Positions 11,801 through 26,800 of a stretch of 64,000 bases of DNA are shown piece after piece. How positions within the stretch are numbered: the stretch's first letter is position 1; the number at the start of each line of letters is the position of its first letter. The notes beneath the pieces were generated by a model that saw nothing but the letters and a program-made list of their open reading frames with translations, ran no database searches and was not told the origin of the DNA. Source of the stretch: Amaurobius ferox. Its lineage: Eukaryota > Arthropoda > Arachnida > Araneae > Amaurobiidae. The DNA lies in contig OX578136.1 in NCBI GenBank assembly GCA_951213105.1, forward strand, positions 75,013,230-75,077,229. The letters are read 5' to 3'. A program made the translations under genes and the position numbers.

Positions 11801-14800
11801 ATTTTTTAAGCGGATTTAAAATTCACAAATTGCTTCGAAAATTTTAGGTAATATTCAAATTGTTCCATAAAATATATAAAAAAAAATTCAGCGAAATATA
11901 TTCAGTAGTTTTTTAAATAAAAATTAAAATAATAATTACACCTCTTATATGAAACGATCACGTGACCATGATATGAAACGATCACATGACCCACTTCAAA
12001 ATGATATATTGCATCCATCTTGTTTCAAAATCGTGATTTTTTTAAGTTCTTTTTAATTCATATTGAGTGTTGTATCCATCCTAAAACTACTTTATTTTTG
12101 ATTAAATTCTGTGCATCTACATACTGAAACAATGCAATGACAATATATTTGAGTTTAAATGCTCATCTAAATTTGATTATTTCTACAACTAAGCCTATTT
12201 TTCACCTATGTAAAGTGTAAACAGCAAAATATATAGAATGAGTTGTATTAGAATTCCTGTATTTTTTTAACACAAAATAATTTAGTCCATGGAGTCTGCA
12301 TGGCTGATATGAATGAAATATTAATTGATTTCATAAAGAGAAGGACGATTTTTTCGATGAAGTTTCAAGCATAGAGTTTAATTTTTTGTAGCTCCATGGT
12401 CTTAAACAAAATGTTTAAATAAAATAAATTATTATAGTATTGTGATGAATGAAATGAATGGGAGAAAGTTATGAATGAAATCCTGTTTTTATAGAGAGAT
12501 CCAGGCGTGTTATTTTTTCTATGACGTCATTTGAATTAATTTCAGTTGTTTTCAATGAAGTTTTCAAATATAATAAATTATCGTAGTATTATGATAATTC
12601 TAAAACTATTACCGAGGAATGTATAACATTTTAGAGATGTTTAAACCAGGCAATTTATATTTCAATGCCGTCATTTGAATGAAGTTCATTTTTTTCGATG
12701 AAGGTTTAAGTTTTCAAATATAATAAATTAATGCAGTATTGTGATAAGTTTCAAAATATTACCGAGGAATGTATTGCATTTTAGACTTGTTTAAATAAAA
12801 TTGCATTGAAGTTGGAAAGTGTTTCATAATCAATGCTTAAAGCATGATTGATCTTTCTTGTTTTTTTTAATTTTAGCAACTTATCACACTGTAAGACACT
12901 TATTTTGTTAAAAAGAAGTAAATAAAAATACTGCTTTATAAAATTGCAACGTGTATTTTTTAAAAATCATTTTCAAAGAGTAACATCAAGCCAAATATAG
13001 TATTTATTTGGAAAATCTTGTTATATTTTACTGATTGCACATTGTCTTATTTTTGTAGTTTGATGATCCAAATGGGACAATTGCAAGCATTTTGGAACAA
13101 GTGCGGCAGATGGAAAGTATTTGCTTTATACATTTTTATTATCTTTCTTTATTGTTATAATTAGTTATTCATGTGTATGTATAATTTTTTCACTGTTTTG
13201 TTCATTTAGGGTGTAGCAGTTGATTTTCCACCCAGTAAACTTAAGCAAGGTTGGGGTGAGCAAGTTATTTTTGTTCTATCCCGTTTAGCTGAACAAGCTC
13301 TCGTGAAGTCTGCATTCAATTGGAAAAGGTATAAAAGTTTTAAGTATTATTCTAAACTGATTCTTAATATTAAGTGTACAATGATATTTTATTCCAATAT
13401 AACAATTAGCCAAGAATGTAGTACTTGAGTGTAGTAAGTCTACTTCTGATATAAAATATACTGAGATCAATTATAAATAAACAAAACTAAATTAGGATTG
13501 AATTTTTAAATGGGCTTTATAAGATTGCTACATTTAAATTAGATCTTGTGTGCAGTAATAGTGGCATCAACATTATAAAATTTTTTTAAAATAACTATAA
13601 CTTTTCCCGAACAGGTTAAGATATAGATTTTCAACAAAATTGAAATGAAAGTTATTGCTTTTATCTAAATACTTTTAAACCATGAACTCAAGTTTTAAAT
13701 AAAATTTAATTTTATGCATGACAAATTCCAATTTAAATCAAAATGGTTTCATTTTCCAGATTAGTTTTTCAGTAATAAATTAGTAATTTATATAAGTTTA
13801 GATTAGTAATTTAGTTACTAATTAGTACTATCATATATCTGTTTATATAAAGCAAATCTTAATACCAAGCCATAGGGATAGATATAAAACTTTACCAACT
13901 GGTTTCAAAACCAAAGTCAAGCAGCATCGGGAGCAGTTAGTACTTGGGTGGGTGACCACCTGGGAACACCATGTGCTGTTGGCACATTTCAGGTGCGGTA
14001 GCCCAGTGGTTTGCACGCTGCCACAACTGCCGCCGTGTTCATGCGGAGTACGATCACGTTAAACATGTGGGTCCGTAAGCCCTTCTGAGAGGTTGGTGGT
14101 AGGGGAAGAAGGGTATAGTCCCTGTGGATGCCTCCCCCACTGGGTTCTGGTCTAAATTGGGTGGCACTTCCCGGCCGTCCAAATGGTTACCTTACACCTT
14201 TCTGGTAGGTCGGACGGTCTGGGTCTCAACAACAACAACTGGTTTCAGAAACAAAGCGAGCCATGATAGTTGCCACCCAAACAATGTTGTGTTTTCAGAA
14301 AAGCCAAGCTCTCAATAGAACTTAGTAAAAATTGGCTATTTCTCATTGAAACACATTTCTTATAAGAAAAGGCAAATTATAAATAAATTCCTTTTTACTA
14401 AATTATAAAAAATTGAACTTAACTATTTCTTAATTTCAAATAACTTTTAACATATTCAAATTTAAATTAAACCAAAACTCGGAATCAGTCCAAATACTTA
14501 TACATCCTCAAAGTAGTAAAAAATCAGTTATCAAAAGAGGGTAAATTACCCATGGTAACCTAAAATAAATTACTCTACACATGCAATATGAAGAACAGTT
14601 TAACTTACAAAACTTTCCCGAAGAAAGCAGGCATATGGCACATAACTGACATATGCCTGCTTTCTACATGGAAGTTTTGAAAGTTACATTGTTCTACAAG
14701 CAGCAATTTTATTTAATGTAATAAAAAATGCTCATTTTTATGTACTTTCAAACTACATGTGCTATGAATCACAGTGAATCATATTAGTGTTATCTATAAT

Positions 14801-17800
14801 AATGTTCTGGCAGAGAATATATATTTGCTTTGCTTATCTTTTAGGGTAAAATTTCCCCTAATTCTTATGTCAGGTGTCTTAAAATAGTTGACCCAGTTCT
14901 TTCCAACTATTTTTCCATCACAGTATATCTATTGAATACAAACACTATTGGGGAAGATTTGTAAGGTTTAGAGATTGGAAAGTGTTTCTCTTTGTGAGAT
15001 TTTCATAGCAAAACCAATATGTGTTGTATTAGTAAAAGTTTCCTCTCTAATCACTTTCCTATTCATAAAAATGAGAATTTAAATTTGAAGAATTTAATTC
15101 CAGATAAAGCTCCTCGATGTGCTAGACCACAAGGAATGAGATTTCTGGAGCCCAGCCTATCATATATAATCATAAAATTTAAAAAAAAAATTACACAAAC
15201 ATGAAATATGTTCATTAATGAATTTAATGCAAAATTATCAACAAGATACTAGTTTGCTTGAAATATATACTTGCCATTTTTGATCAAGACTTTTTAAAGC
15301 TGAGAAATTCTTTTCTTTCAGTTAACTAGAGGATATCTGATCATTTCTGAAAGAGAGCAATGTTTTGTTGCTTGTTGCTCTTACAAGTGAATAAGCGCTC
15401 ACAAAGAGATTTTTATTAATAAAACTTTTCGAATATATTATTTAACAACATACTGTTCTTTCTTCCTTTCTACACAGATCATCTGGTCTATGATTTACCC
15501 ACAGTTGTAAAATATCTATTTTTGATGGTCAAGAAAGTGCTACCAATTTAGACCAGAACCTGTAGGGGTGACAATCTTATGGCTCATACCATCCCTAACA
15601 CATCACCTCTTTGATGGTCTTTTGAACTTTTAGATTTTTCATATCCATAGTCGGCATAAACACAAGGATAGTTATGGGTGTTGTTGTGGATTGAGAATGG
15701 AACTACTGCATGTGATTCTCCTGCCTTAACCAGTGGGTTATCTTGGCCCCAGAATACTGTTCTGAAATGCATTAGTGAAAAAACACTGTTGTAATCCTTC
15801 TTCATACATGGGTAGTTTTATTCAACATATAAGCAGAGGTGAGCTGGAGCTTGTATGAACCTGTATGGTAATTAAATGTTTTCAATGTCTGAGTACTGGT
15901 TGTCTGGTTGTTAAAAAATGCCTGAAATCAATTAAACAAGAAAAATCAATCATGCGTAAGCATTGATTATGAAACACTTTCCAATTGAAATGCAATTTCA
16001 TTTAAAAACTTCTAAAATGTGATACATTCAGTGGTGATATCTTTTACATTATCACAGTACTACAGTAATTTATTATACTTAAATATTTAAAACTGTATCG
16101 AAATATATATCATCTGATTCTCTATGCAAAATCAATGAATATTTCATTCATATAACTTGTATTCCAGACTCCAGAGCTAAATAATTTTGTGTGAAAAACA
16201 TTCAGCAATTCTTATGTAACTCACCCTACAATCGCATGAGATATTTGCATTCTGCATAAGTTAAAATTAGGCTTCATTGAAGAAATAATAAAAGTTTAGG
16301 GATCATTTAAAATCACAACTATTGTAATTGCATAGGCACGGAATTTAGATACACAGATACACAGATAATATGTGTGTGTATGTATTCAAAGTATTGGAAT
16401 CGTGCCGAAGATCGGAACTCGAATTTTCGAATGATCTACATGTTTTGGGACTTCTAGAACATGAAAACACTATTTTTAGGGAGACGTCTATGTGTCTAAG
16501 GGTGTATCTGTGTGTGTCTGTGAGGATATTGTATCCACTCTTACTGAAAAACTAATGGACCGAATTTCATAAAATTTGGTAGGTATGTTTTTTGTGGGAA
16601 AACCTGATGTTCATTAGATTATAGTATGATTCGTAATAAAAGAATCTGCCTTCTTTGCGAAATGGCCGGCAGAAATTGCCTTTATCCACTCTAGCTAAAA
16701 ACTAATGGAACAAATTTAACAAAATTTGGTGTATAATATTTCAGTAACCTACAAGTGATTTATATACCAAATTTAACAGAATTTGGTATATAAATCATTT
16801 GTAGGTTATTCTAGTACGATTCGGGAAAAAGGAACGGGCTATTTTTGCGAAATGGCCCCCCAAAAATCGTTAAATATAAAAATAAAAGACTATGTGTGCT
16901 CAATTATATCAATTAAATTCCTATTTTATACGTGATTTTTGACAACAAAAAGAATAAGACTAACCCCATTACTCTAGGACTAGCCATTCTTGAGATATTC
17001 TAGTTTTTTTGCGTTTTCGCTACGCCACCTTTGACAATAAGTCTAGCTATCAAATGAGAACCAAATTTAAGTTTAACGTACAAATTCAATGTCATTTAAA
17101 ATATTTATTTCTGTTATTTTGTGCAGATAAAACTCAAATTATTATTAAAGAAATAAAGAGAACGTGAATATGAGTCTGCAGGGAAAGACATGTGCTGCCC
17201 ACATCAGAATTTTTAACAATATTACAACAATGATTTATAGAAGTGAACGGGGATTATTTGCAGGCCATTTCGAAAAAATGTATGATTTATATTTAAAGAT
17301 TCACCAAATTTTTGTAGAATAAAATGTTCAATAAATTTAAGCTGTGTACCAAATTTTAACTCTCTAGGACATAGGAAAGTGCATTAAAAATGCCATCAAA
17401 TAAGTATATCATGAAGAGTTATATAAAATTTTAAAAAAAATTTGAAAAATTGTTATCTACCAAATTTATTTTAAAATGTGAAGCCTCTCTCATATACAAA
17501 ATGATTAAACTTTTGGAAAGATATTTATTATATAATAAATCTCTTTTTTCTTTCTGGAGGATATTCCAAAAGTCAGAATTTAATTGAATTTGTTTTTTTC
17601 CCTATATTAAATAATTTTTAATTAAAAAACTACTTAACGTATTTTACTGAAATTTTTTTTATATATTTTATGGGATAATGTGAATATTTCCTAAAAATTT
17701 CGAAGCAATTTGTGAATTTTAAATTTGCTTAAAAAATGTTAAAAAAATTAGGTCCCATGGGGTTCAATGTATTTCATTTTTTCAACACAGGTTCAATAAA

Positions 17801-20800
17801 AAACTAATTGGGTGATATTATTTATTTATGTTCCCTTAGGTCCCACAGACCGTCTGAAAAACATACTAAAATTTCATTTTGATAACATCATTTTTACGGC
17901 AGTTATCGTACTAACGGACAGACAAACAGATAGAATGAACAAAGTCATAAACACTTTTCAACTATGTTGTAAAATGTTAAAAACTATTAGAGTATACCAA
18001 ACTATTAGAGTATACCAAACAAAATTAGAGTATACCATTGAAAAACCTATATTAGAGTATACCATTGGTAAACCTATGTTGTGATATACCACCTTGAAGC
18101 TCTAATTTAATAATATGGTCTAATATTATGGTGAGTCAGTGAGAATATTAAAATTTTGTAAGATTGGAATACCTGTTGTTAAACTGTAAAAAATGTGTGA
18201 AATTAATTAGAAGAATATTTTTAAAATACAGAATCTCAAAAATATAACCAAAGAAAGTTATAAACTCAGTATAAATGTACAATATGTTGATTCATTAGTT
18301 CACAACATACCATGAAATACACATGAATGATAAATTAAATAATAAAATAATATTTATTTGTAACATATGTTAATTGTAGTATCAATTTTTCTGATTTGCC
18401 CTATGCAAATTTATATTCACGATTGCTGGTTGTATAAAAGCTCATGTCTGTCAATCCTTATTATTACTGCTGATGATGGACACTATGTTGTCCTAAAGTG
18501 TTTTGGTCTTTTGAAATACTTTTCAAGTATGTCATTGATGGTGTATTGAATAAAGATAGTTTACAATATTTGTAGTCTTTACTAAATATATTGGTAAAAT
18601 AATTATTTAAGTTTCTTAATAATATGCTAAGGTTGTTAAAATTTTAGCAGCTCACCACTGCAAATAAGATTTGTAATCCCTCATCTGTAAAACATGTCAG
18701 TAGTGACTAACTTTGAATGATATTTTATGGTTTCATGTTAATTAAAGGCCAATCATTTTACCTGAGGATGATGATGGTAATGATACAATTGTAGATGGAG
18801 ATGAATCTGAAGTCACACTAGAGAAAATTGAAGAAGAGATGATTGCTGTAAGAATCATGATTAATGTTTATATGTTTGTACAATTAAGTTCATAGTGTAG
18901 TAGTGTGTGTTTATTTTATTTTTTTTTTCTTTATATAGGAAGCATTTGAAGAGGAGGACTCAGATGATGAAGGAGAAATCATGGATTTAGAAGCATTGAG
19001 AAATTTGTCAATTTCAAAACAGGTTTATATCTTATCCATACTTCATACATTCTTGATATTTGGTTACTTTTTCAGTAGAAGAGAAGCAATTGAATACAAA
19101 GAAATTATTTTCTGCTTGCTGCAGAAAGTTTACCACAATTCAAACCATTGTTTTGTAGATGTTATTTTTGTGAGCAGGTCAGAAGCAATCACATATCAGG
19201 ATAGCCTACCAACCAATCCTCACACAGCTTAAACAGACCAGGTGCTCATCTTTCACCATCAACAATGCTGGCATATTAATGCAATACAATTGGTGGTGCA
19301 AAGCATTTACTCAAAATTTAGCATCAATAATAGTTTTTTTAGCTAAGTGGACTTGCTATTTAAAAACTGCAAGTCCAGTATGACTCGCAAAATTCACTCC
19401 CATTTTTTTCCCTTTGTGAGTTTTTGATATCTGGTTATTTTTAATTCTGTTTAAAGAGTGCAATAATTATAGTCCAATAACTTTAATAGAAGTTATAATT
19501 GTGTGTCATTTTAAAATAAATTTATTGCACCTGTTGTTTTCAATATAAAGGTGTGTGATATATATAATCGAGACATCAGCTAGTTATTTTTAAAATAAAT
19601 TTATAAATGTCAAAAAATTTCAAAAAATGACTTGCAAATTTAAAAATTTGACCCATACTTTTGAGTTGTAAAGTCAATCTGGCTCACAATTTTACAAGTC
19701 AAGCAGTTTTACAAGCTCTGGTAACAGTTCAATGAGTTTTGTACATTTTGTATGTTTTGCCTGATTTTAAAATTAGGCTTTTATACAGGTTTCCAATTTT
19801 GGTCAAATTTTTTATAATAAAGTTACATACTTGGCCTATACGCTGGTTGGCTTATATTTGAAAGTATATGGAAATTAAAAAAAAATAATAATCATTAGAA
19901 TAAGAAAATATTTCATAATTATTCAAAAACATTAGAATCATGTGAATCTTCTATTCTTTAATACACGAAAACAATAAGGAATATGCATTAAAAATGCTTA
20001 TTTCAGTGTATTTATCAAAAATATTTAAATATAAAGGTTCAAATCTGTATAAAAAAGTATCTGTGAAACGAATTTATTATTATTATACTAATATAATAGT
20101 AAATATTTAAATACTAATATAATAGTAAATATATAAGTAAATATTTTATATAATTATTAAACATGAGATAATTTATATTGAATAAGTACAAGAATTTTAT
20201 CCTAACTTAAATAACAATTAAATATGTCATAAAAATATATCTTCATCTTAGAGTAATGTGAGATAACAAAAGACTGGGAATTTCTGTTCTAAAGATTACA
20301 TATCTACATTATTAATTTCCGATAAATTTTTTAAAAATTTTACATTAAGATTTTGGGAGTTAACTTACTAATAAAATTAACTATTGTATGATATTCACAA
20401 ATGAGTTGGTATAAATGTATACATGCAGATAAATGTGTACAGATTTATATAAAATATAATGTTTAGAATTGAATCATATTTCTTGGTGTATTTTCAGTTA
20501 TTTTTATTTATAGGAAAATTCAGAGAAGAATAAACCAGATGAAGTGATGGAATCAAATGTTGATGCAATGGAATGGAAACTAGAAGTTGAAAGAGTTATG
20601 CATCAGTTGAAAGTTACAGTGCGGAATGATTCTAGGGTAAATTTTTTACTATTTTACTAATTTTTTAATACTTAGTATATATTTTGGAGGCTAGTATATC
20701 TACTCTAGAAGGGGCACAAAATCATAAGATATTCAGAATCTTTATGAAATTTTGATTATTCATTTTATCTTTTTTTATTGCGTGTCCTCCAATGGCAGGA

Positions 20801-23800
20801 TAATTAACCACATTCTAAGAAGATTCTATCAAGCTGTTGAGAACCTTCTAAAATAGATTCACAAGCTGTTAATGCTGATATATATTAATTGCAAACTCTG
20901 AGATACACAAAAAAAAATCAAATATCAATTTTACTGATGTACCCTATTTAAGCATCATTGATCTTGCCACTTTCTGAATATCTATCATTTTACATTTTTT
21001 ATGTTACCATAACACTGCACAAAAATCGAGTAATTTATTGTAAAAATTTAAATATGTGGTTCTAAATTGTTAAATAATATCTTAATATTTCACATAACTA
21101 TTTTTTACTAAAATGCTAGAAAGTGTGAATAAAATTTATTTTATTTATTGACAAAAATAAGAATTTAGAACTGTAAAATCATAAAATTACTGCTTTTCCC
21201 AATGAGATGCTGATATATCTGTCAATTTTGCTCATAAAAGAATTAAATTTTTGAGTTTAACATATTAATGTATAAATAAAATTTTACTAATATGAATTTG
21301 GGGACTGGGAGATTATAGAAAAAGTTAGATTTTGTATATTTTAGAAAATGATTTGAACCTTTGAAAAGCTAAATTGTTATCTCATTTGAAGCATGTTTGT
21401 AATGGGAAATATATATTTATGACTAACGATTGAGGATTTTATTGGTAGTTTATTATATGCTTTTATCAATTTATTATTTTATATACTTTTTCATAACATT
21501 TTCAAGATTTAATATTGTATATAAATGATATGTAGTTTTATTAAAAAACATTTTTTCCAGGATTGGAGAAGCCTGGAAAAAATGTTTGGGGACTGGGGGA
21601 CTATATAAAAAGTTAGATTTTGTACATTTTAAAAAATGTATTTTTCGATTTAAAACTTTGAAAAGAGTAATTGTTACCTCATTTGAAGCATTTTTGTAAT
21701 TGGAAGTATATATTTATGACTAACGATTGAGGAAATAAAGATCATTAAAGGACTTTCCTGGACATCCTGTATATAGATTATTTTATTGGTAGTTTATCAT
21801 ATACTTTTATCAATTTATTATTTTATATACTTTTTCATAACATTTTCAAGATTTAATATTGTATATAAGTGCTATGTAGTTTTATTAAAAAACATTTTTT
21901 CCAGGATTGGAGAAGCCATCTAGATCAAATTCAGCAACATCGAAAAAATATTGAAGAAACATTATCAACTTCAAAATTGCAACTTGATAAATTGCATTCG
22001 GACATTAGTCGTTCAATGGAAAAAATTACTAATCGGGAGAAATACTTAAATAATCAATTAGAACAACTCATTCTTGAGTATCGGACAGCACAAGATCAAT
22101 TAGCTCAAGTAAAGGAACAGTATAAATCTGTTAGTGGTGGTGTAACTGAAAGATCGCGGACATTATCTCAGGTTTGTCAGAAATTCAATACTGTATTTCT
22201 ACGTTATTTCTATCTATATTTATTGTATAAAAAATATTTAAAAAATAATCTTACTTTTTAGATTAGTATTACTCTTCATAGAATGTTCACATTACAAATT
22301 TCTAAATAATATATAAATGTTACACAAAAAAATTGTATATATCAAATCTAATATCATTTTTTTTCCCAGGATTTATATAGGGCAAATAGTATATGAATCT
22401 CAATATTTCACTTTTTATTTTCGACTTTAAATTTATATAAAACTTTTTCTTTTGCATAAGATTTGTTATGAGAAAATCTTATACATGTATAAGATTGGTA
22501 TGCATTAGTATGACATGTGAATTAAGCTTGTAGTAGAACATTGACATTATCAATCAAAAATTGCTCAAAAACTGCTGTAATAATAACTGAATAATATAAA
22601 AACTTCATAAACATAAATATATACTGATTTCAAAACCACAAAACAGCGTTCTTCAAGGTCAACATGAAGTGCAACCTCACATATTAAATTATTTTGTCTC
22701 AGTTGCCGAACTTACTTGAATAAGTGAGGTTGCACTTCTTGTCGATTTTGAAGAAGGCTGTTTTGTGCCTTTTCAAGTAAGTCAGTTGACCGGTATATAT
22801 TTGTGTTAATGCAGTTAAAGTGTTTATATTATCGAATTAACATTAACACTTACTTTCTAAATTGTATTTAATTTTGCAGATTTTTTAAGTCAAAATTGCA
22901 CATTTTGTCTTTTGTGGTTTCATATCTAATCATACCATGTTTATTTTGACATATATGGAACCTATAACTCTAAAACATTATTTGTTATAGCAATTTTTTA
23001 TTGTTATGTTATTGTTATATGCTCTGAATGTTACAATACTTTATTTTTTTCAGCATTTATATACACATATATTTTTTGTTTTTATTGAATTCTGGTGAAA
23101 ACACTATAATGCCAGATTAATGTAATAGAATAACAGGATTTTCTTATTTGATTTTGTACTTCCAAACATTGGAAATACAAATACAAGGAAACTTTATTAT
23201 TGTTGATAAGCTCTGGCACAAAGCAAATATTATCACTCAATTTACTCTTATTTTAGTACTCGACTTTTAAATGCCTGTTATCCAAAATGTCATTCGCTCA
23301 ACTCGTATGAAAATAGGTACACTGTTACAGGACTAGAATTACATTCAAAATTGCTACTTGTCAACAGGACCAGTGTAAATATTAGATTACTGGTCTGTTG
23401 TTGTCGTTGTTGAGACCCAGACCGTCCGACCTACCAGAAAGGTGTAAGGTAACCAAGATTACTGGTCTGTGGACAATATTACTAATCTGCATTATAAATA
23501 CTTATATTGGAAAAAAAGAAATTAATTTTGTAACACATTTTTATACTTCAGCAAAAGCATATTTATTATAATCACAATAAGTTACCTTCCTTCTACTTGT
23601 GAGAATAAAACTTTGTAATACTTCCTTAAAGAAAGCAGTCATAAGAAAATTAGGTGACTACAATTGTTTCGAAGAAGTTTTAATTCCTCTTCCTCAGGTC
23701 AAACAGTGTCATTTCTTAACAACCATTAAGAAAGAACTATAAGGTGACAGGCCAAGAAACAGATGAATAAATAGATTTGGAACACCCAAAGTAAGAATTC

Positions 23801-26800
23801 ATAACAACATTGGAATCGACACCACAACTGTAAATATATCAACAGAGGTCGATAAGACCTAGCCCACACATTACACCATCCTAGCTCACATATTACACTA
23901 AGTAAAAGAAATGGAACAGAAAGGTCGAATTAATATGAGCTTTAAAATAAAATTGAGGGAGAAAAAAAATTAAAACCTTTAAATTACTAACAAAAATAAG
24001 AGAATGATGAAAAATTAGATGGATGAAGAAATAAACAAATTCATATAAAGAGATAAAAATAGCAAAATTATAGTAAATAGTAACTAAAAAGAGTGAAATA
24101 TAATGAAAGCATCAGAGACATAAAAATTTGGATAACCATATTCAAAATCCATGGAAATATGTAGTAAATAATAAAATGAAGGAAGCAAGCTGTTTCAGAG
24201 GTTAAATAAGCACAAAACTTTAAAAAGCAGTTAATGGAAAGATAACTAAACAGACAATTATAATTAAGGAAATAACAAAAATTAGAAAACCAACCAGTTT
24301 TGTAGTGCTACATTAACTAATTTTGTTGTTTTTGGATCTCTTAACTAATTTTGAACATAATTACATGGTCCATGTGGTCAGACAAATTTAACAAAAAATT
24401 TATCTAGTTAATGAATAGTATTTAATAGATCAATCAATGATTTTAAATAACTGAACCAATTAATAAATCTGGCAATTTAAAAAATATGAAAGAAAAGAAA
24501 TTGAAAATAGCCTAAATTACAGTAATTATTATAATTATACATTATCTACAATAATTATATGGGGTATTAAGTGCTATCGGTGCCCAATGGCTATTTCCTC
24601 AACCGTTAGTCACAGAGATATACTTCCAATTGCAAAAATGTTTTAAAGCTTAACATCTATTATCTTAGAAACAGTTTAAATCAATAAATGCATTTCTAAA
24701 AGAAATATGAAATATAAATTTTTATACAGTCCCCCGGTCCTACCAATTATATTTAGGAAAATCATCCTCATGCAATTTTATGCATAATAAAAAAAAAAAT
24801 CATCCTTTTACCACCAAAATTTACTGACTTATAGTTGTTTAAAGTTGAGCACTTTTTGTGCTGAGAAATGGTCCCTTATTGGTTGGTTGCCTGAAACGGG
24901 ACATTTTTATGCGGAAAAAGTGACTTAAGTCATAAAGTTTAATGCTTCATAACTCTGAAATTTGGTCGTAAATGGAAGATTTTTTATTTTGCATGAAATT
25001 ATATGATGATTTTCTTAAATATAATTGGTAGGACTGGGGGATCGTATAAAAATTTATATTTCGTATTTCTTTCAGAAATGCATTTATTGATTTAAACTGT
25101 TTCTAAGATAATAGATTTTAAAATTTAAAACATTTTTGCAATTGGAAGTATATCTCTGTGACTAACGGTTGAGGAAATAACCATTGGGCACCGATAGCAC
25201 TGGACACCCTGTATATTATTTACATTAAAGTAGCTTCAGCTTCCTTAATCCAGTTCCATTTGGTTTACCTTATAATCTCTTTAAGAATAATCTTCTATTA
25301 GCTAGCAGTGTGACCATCTCTATTTTAAATGTATGATAATCTCTCTCCCACATATCTTGTTTGTAATGATTTTATTTATTTAAATGTACTTACAAAATAT
25401 GTAGTAAGAGTAAATATTTGATAGGAATCAATTATGTACAATATTTTTAAACTTATGTCATGTTATTTTTAAAATAAACCATTTTGATAAAAATTAAAAC
25501 TTACACTTGCTAAAGGCATAGTATGATATTTTGCATAATTTTAAATATTTTTTTTCTCAAAGTAGTTCCCTTTTCTTTCTCCAGATTCCCTTAAAAAGTC
25601 CTTCAGAAATGTACATACTATTGATAAAATGGCATCTATATTTATTTAATGTATACAAAAAAATTCCTCCCTCATCTCATTAGTAAAGATGTTATTTTAC
25701 TGTGTATCAAAAATTTTGCTTATAGTAAAATTAGAAAAAAAAAAATAGGAATACATTTTATTCTATACTACGTTTAATATTCTTATGCTATGCTGTGCAT
25801 AAAAAAATCATTTACAAAATATGTCCTAACTGCAACTCCTGATGCAAGTATACAGTGGTATTTGAACAAATGTTTGTTATATTCTGTGTGCTACATTCTA
25901 CTGAAAAAATTAACATAAAATGTGCAGTTTCTATTGAAAAATGACTTAACAAATAAAAATAGATTTAATTATACATGTCTCTCCCCCCCCCCTCCCCACA
26001 CACATATATACACCAGAAAAAATGTTCGCATATACTGATACCTGAAGTTATTATAAAATCAGTGATCATTGGATAGCATTTATTCTTCAAATGTTATGTT
26101 TCAGAGTTGGTAGTATTTTTGGTATGATTTATTTTAATGTTATTTTATATTCTGAGATATGTGGATTGCAGCATTGTTATTTGCTACAATCCATTTTTAT
26201 TTAATTGTGTGTGTATCCAATTGACATCTGTAATATTAATATTTATGATAATGCAACTGTTACAAAAATTTAATTCTTTCTCTTTAGATAACTGAAGAGC
26301 TGGAACAAGTCAAACAAGAAATGGATGAAAGAGGATCTAATATGACGGATGGAAGTAAGCTCATAATTGTTCTGTCTTGATTTTCAAGCAATTGTTCATA
26401 TGTAAAGTATGGACACTCTAAATCTGTAGGTCTGAAAGTTCATCCGAGAGGGGATGAATTAGGGGAAGGATGGTACAACCCCATTGGGTTTTGATCTAAA
26501 TTGGAAGGTACTATGCCGGTCATCCAAATTGTTACCTTACACCTTTGAAAAGGTTAGATGGTCTGAGTTGGAGAAAAAGCAATTGTTTAAAGTAATTTAA
26601 ATATAAAATTTGTACAATAAAAGTCTCCACCCAACTTTCTTATACATATATATTCCATATTTTTATGTTCATTTGTATCAGGATCAATGCAGTAAAAATA
26701 AATATCTTTTTATGAGATTTTAGCAAATTTGTCCTTTACTGTTAAGGTTTTATAAAAAAATAATTCAATCTGTTAGTTTCCTGTATTGACTCTACTACAA

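Noticed and set aside
13917..13985. Functional 5S rRNA gene
   Set aside because: Only the 3' half is present, and it lies inside a SINE bounded by a target duplication.
17812..18084. ORF with a TDRQTDRMNKV segment, seen again at 48583 and 56428
   Set aside because: The shared peptide is translation of the GACA microsatellite end of R1, so the recurrence reflects the repeat and not a protein family.
19023..19232. Readthrough of IFT57 exon 6
   Set aside because: The donor at 19023 splices in frame to 20514, and the extension has no homology to the family.
21869..22261. Separate 130-codon gene
   Set aside because: It is IFT57 exon 8 plus chance readthrough into both neighbouring introns.
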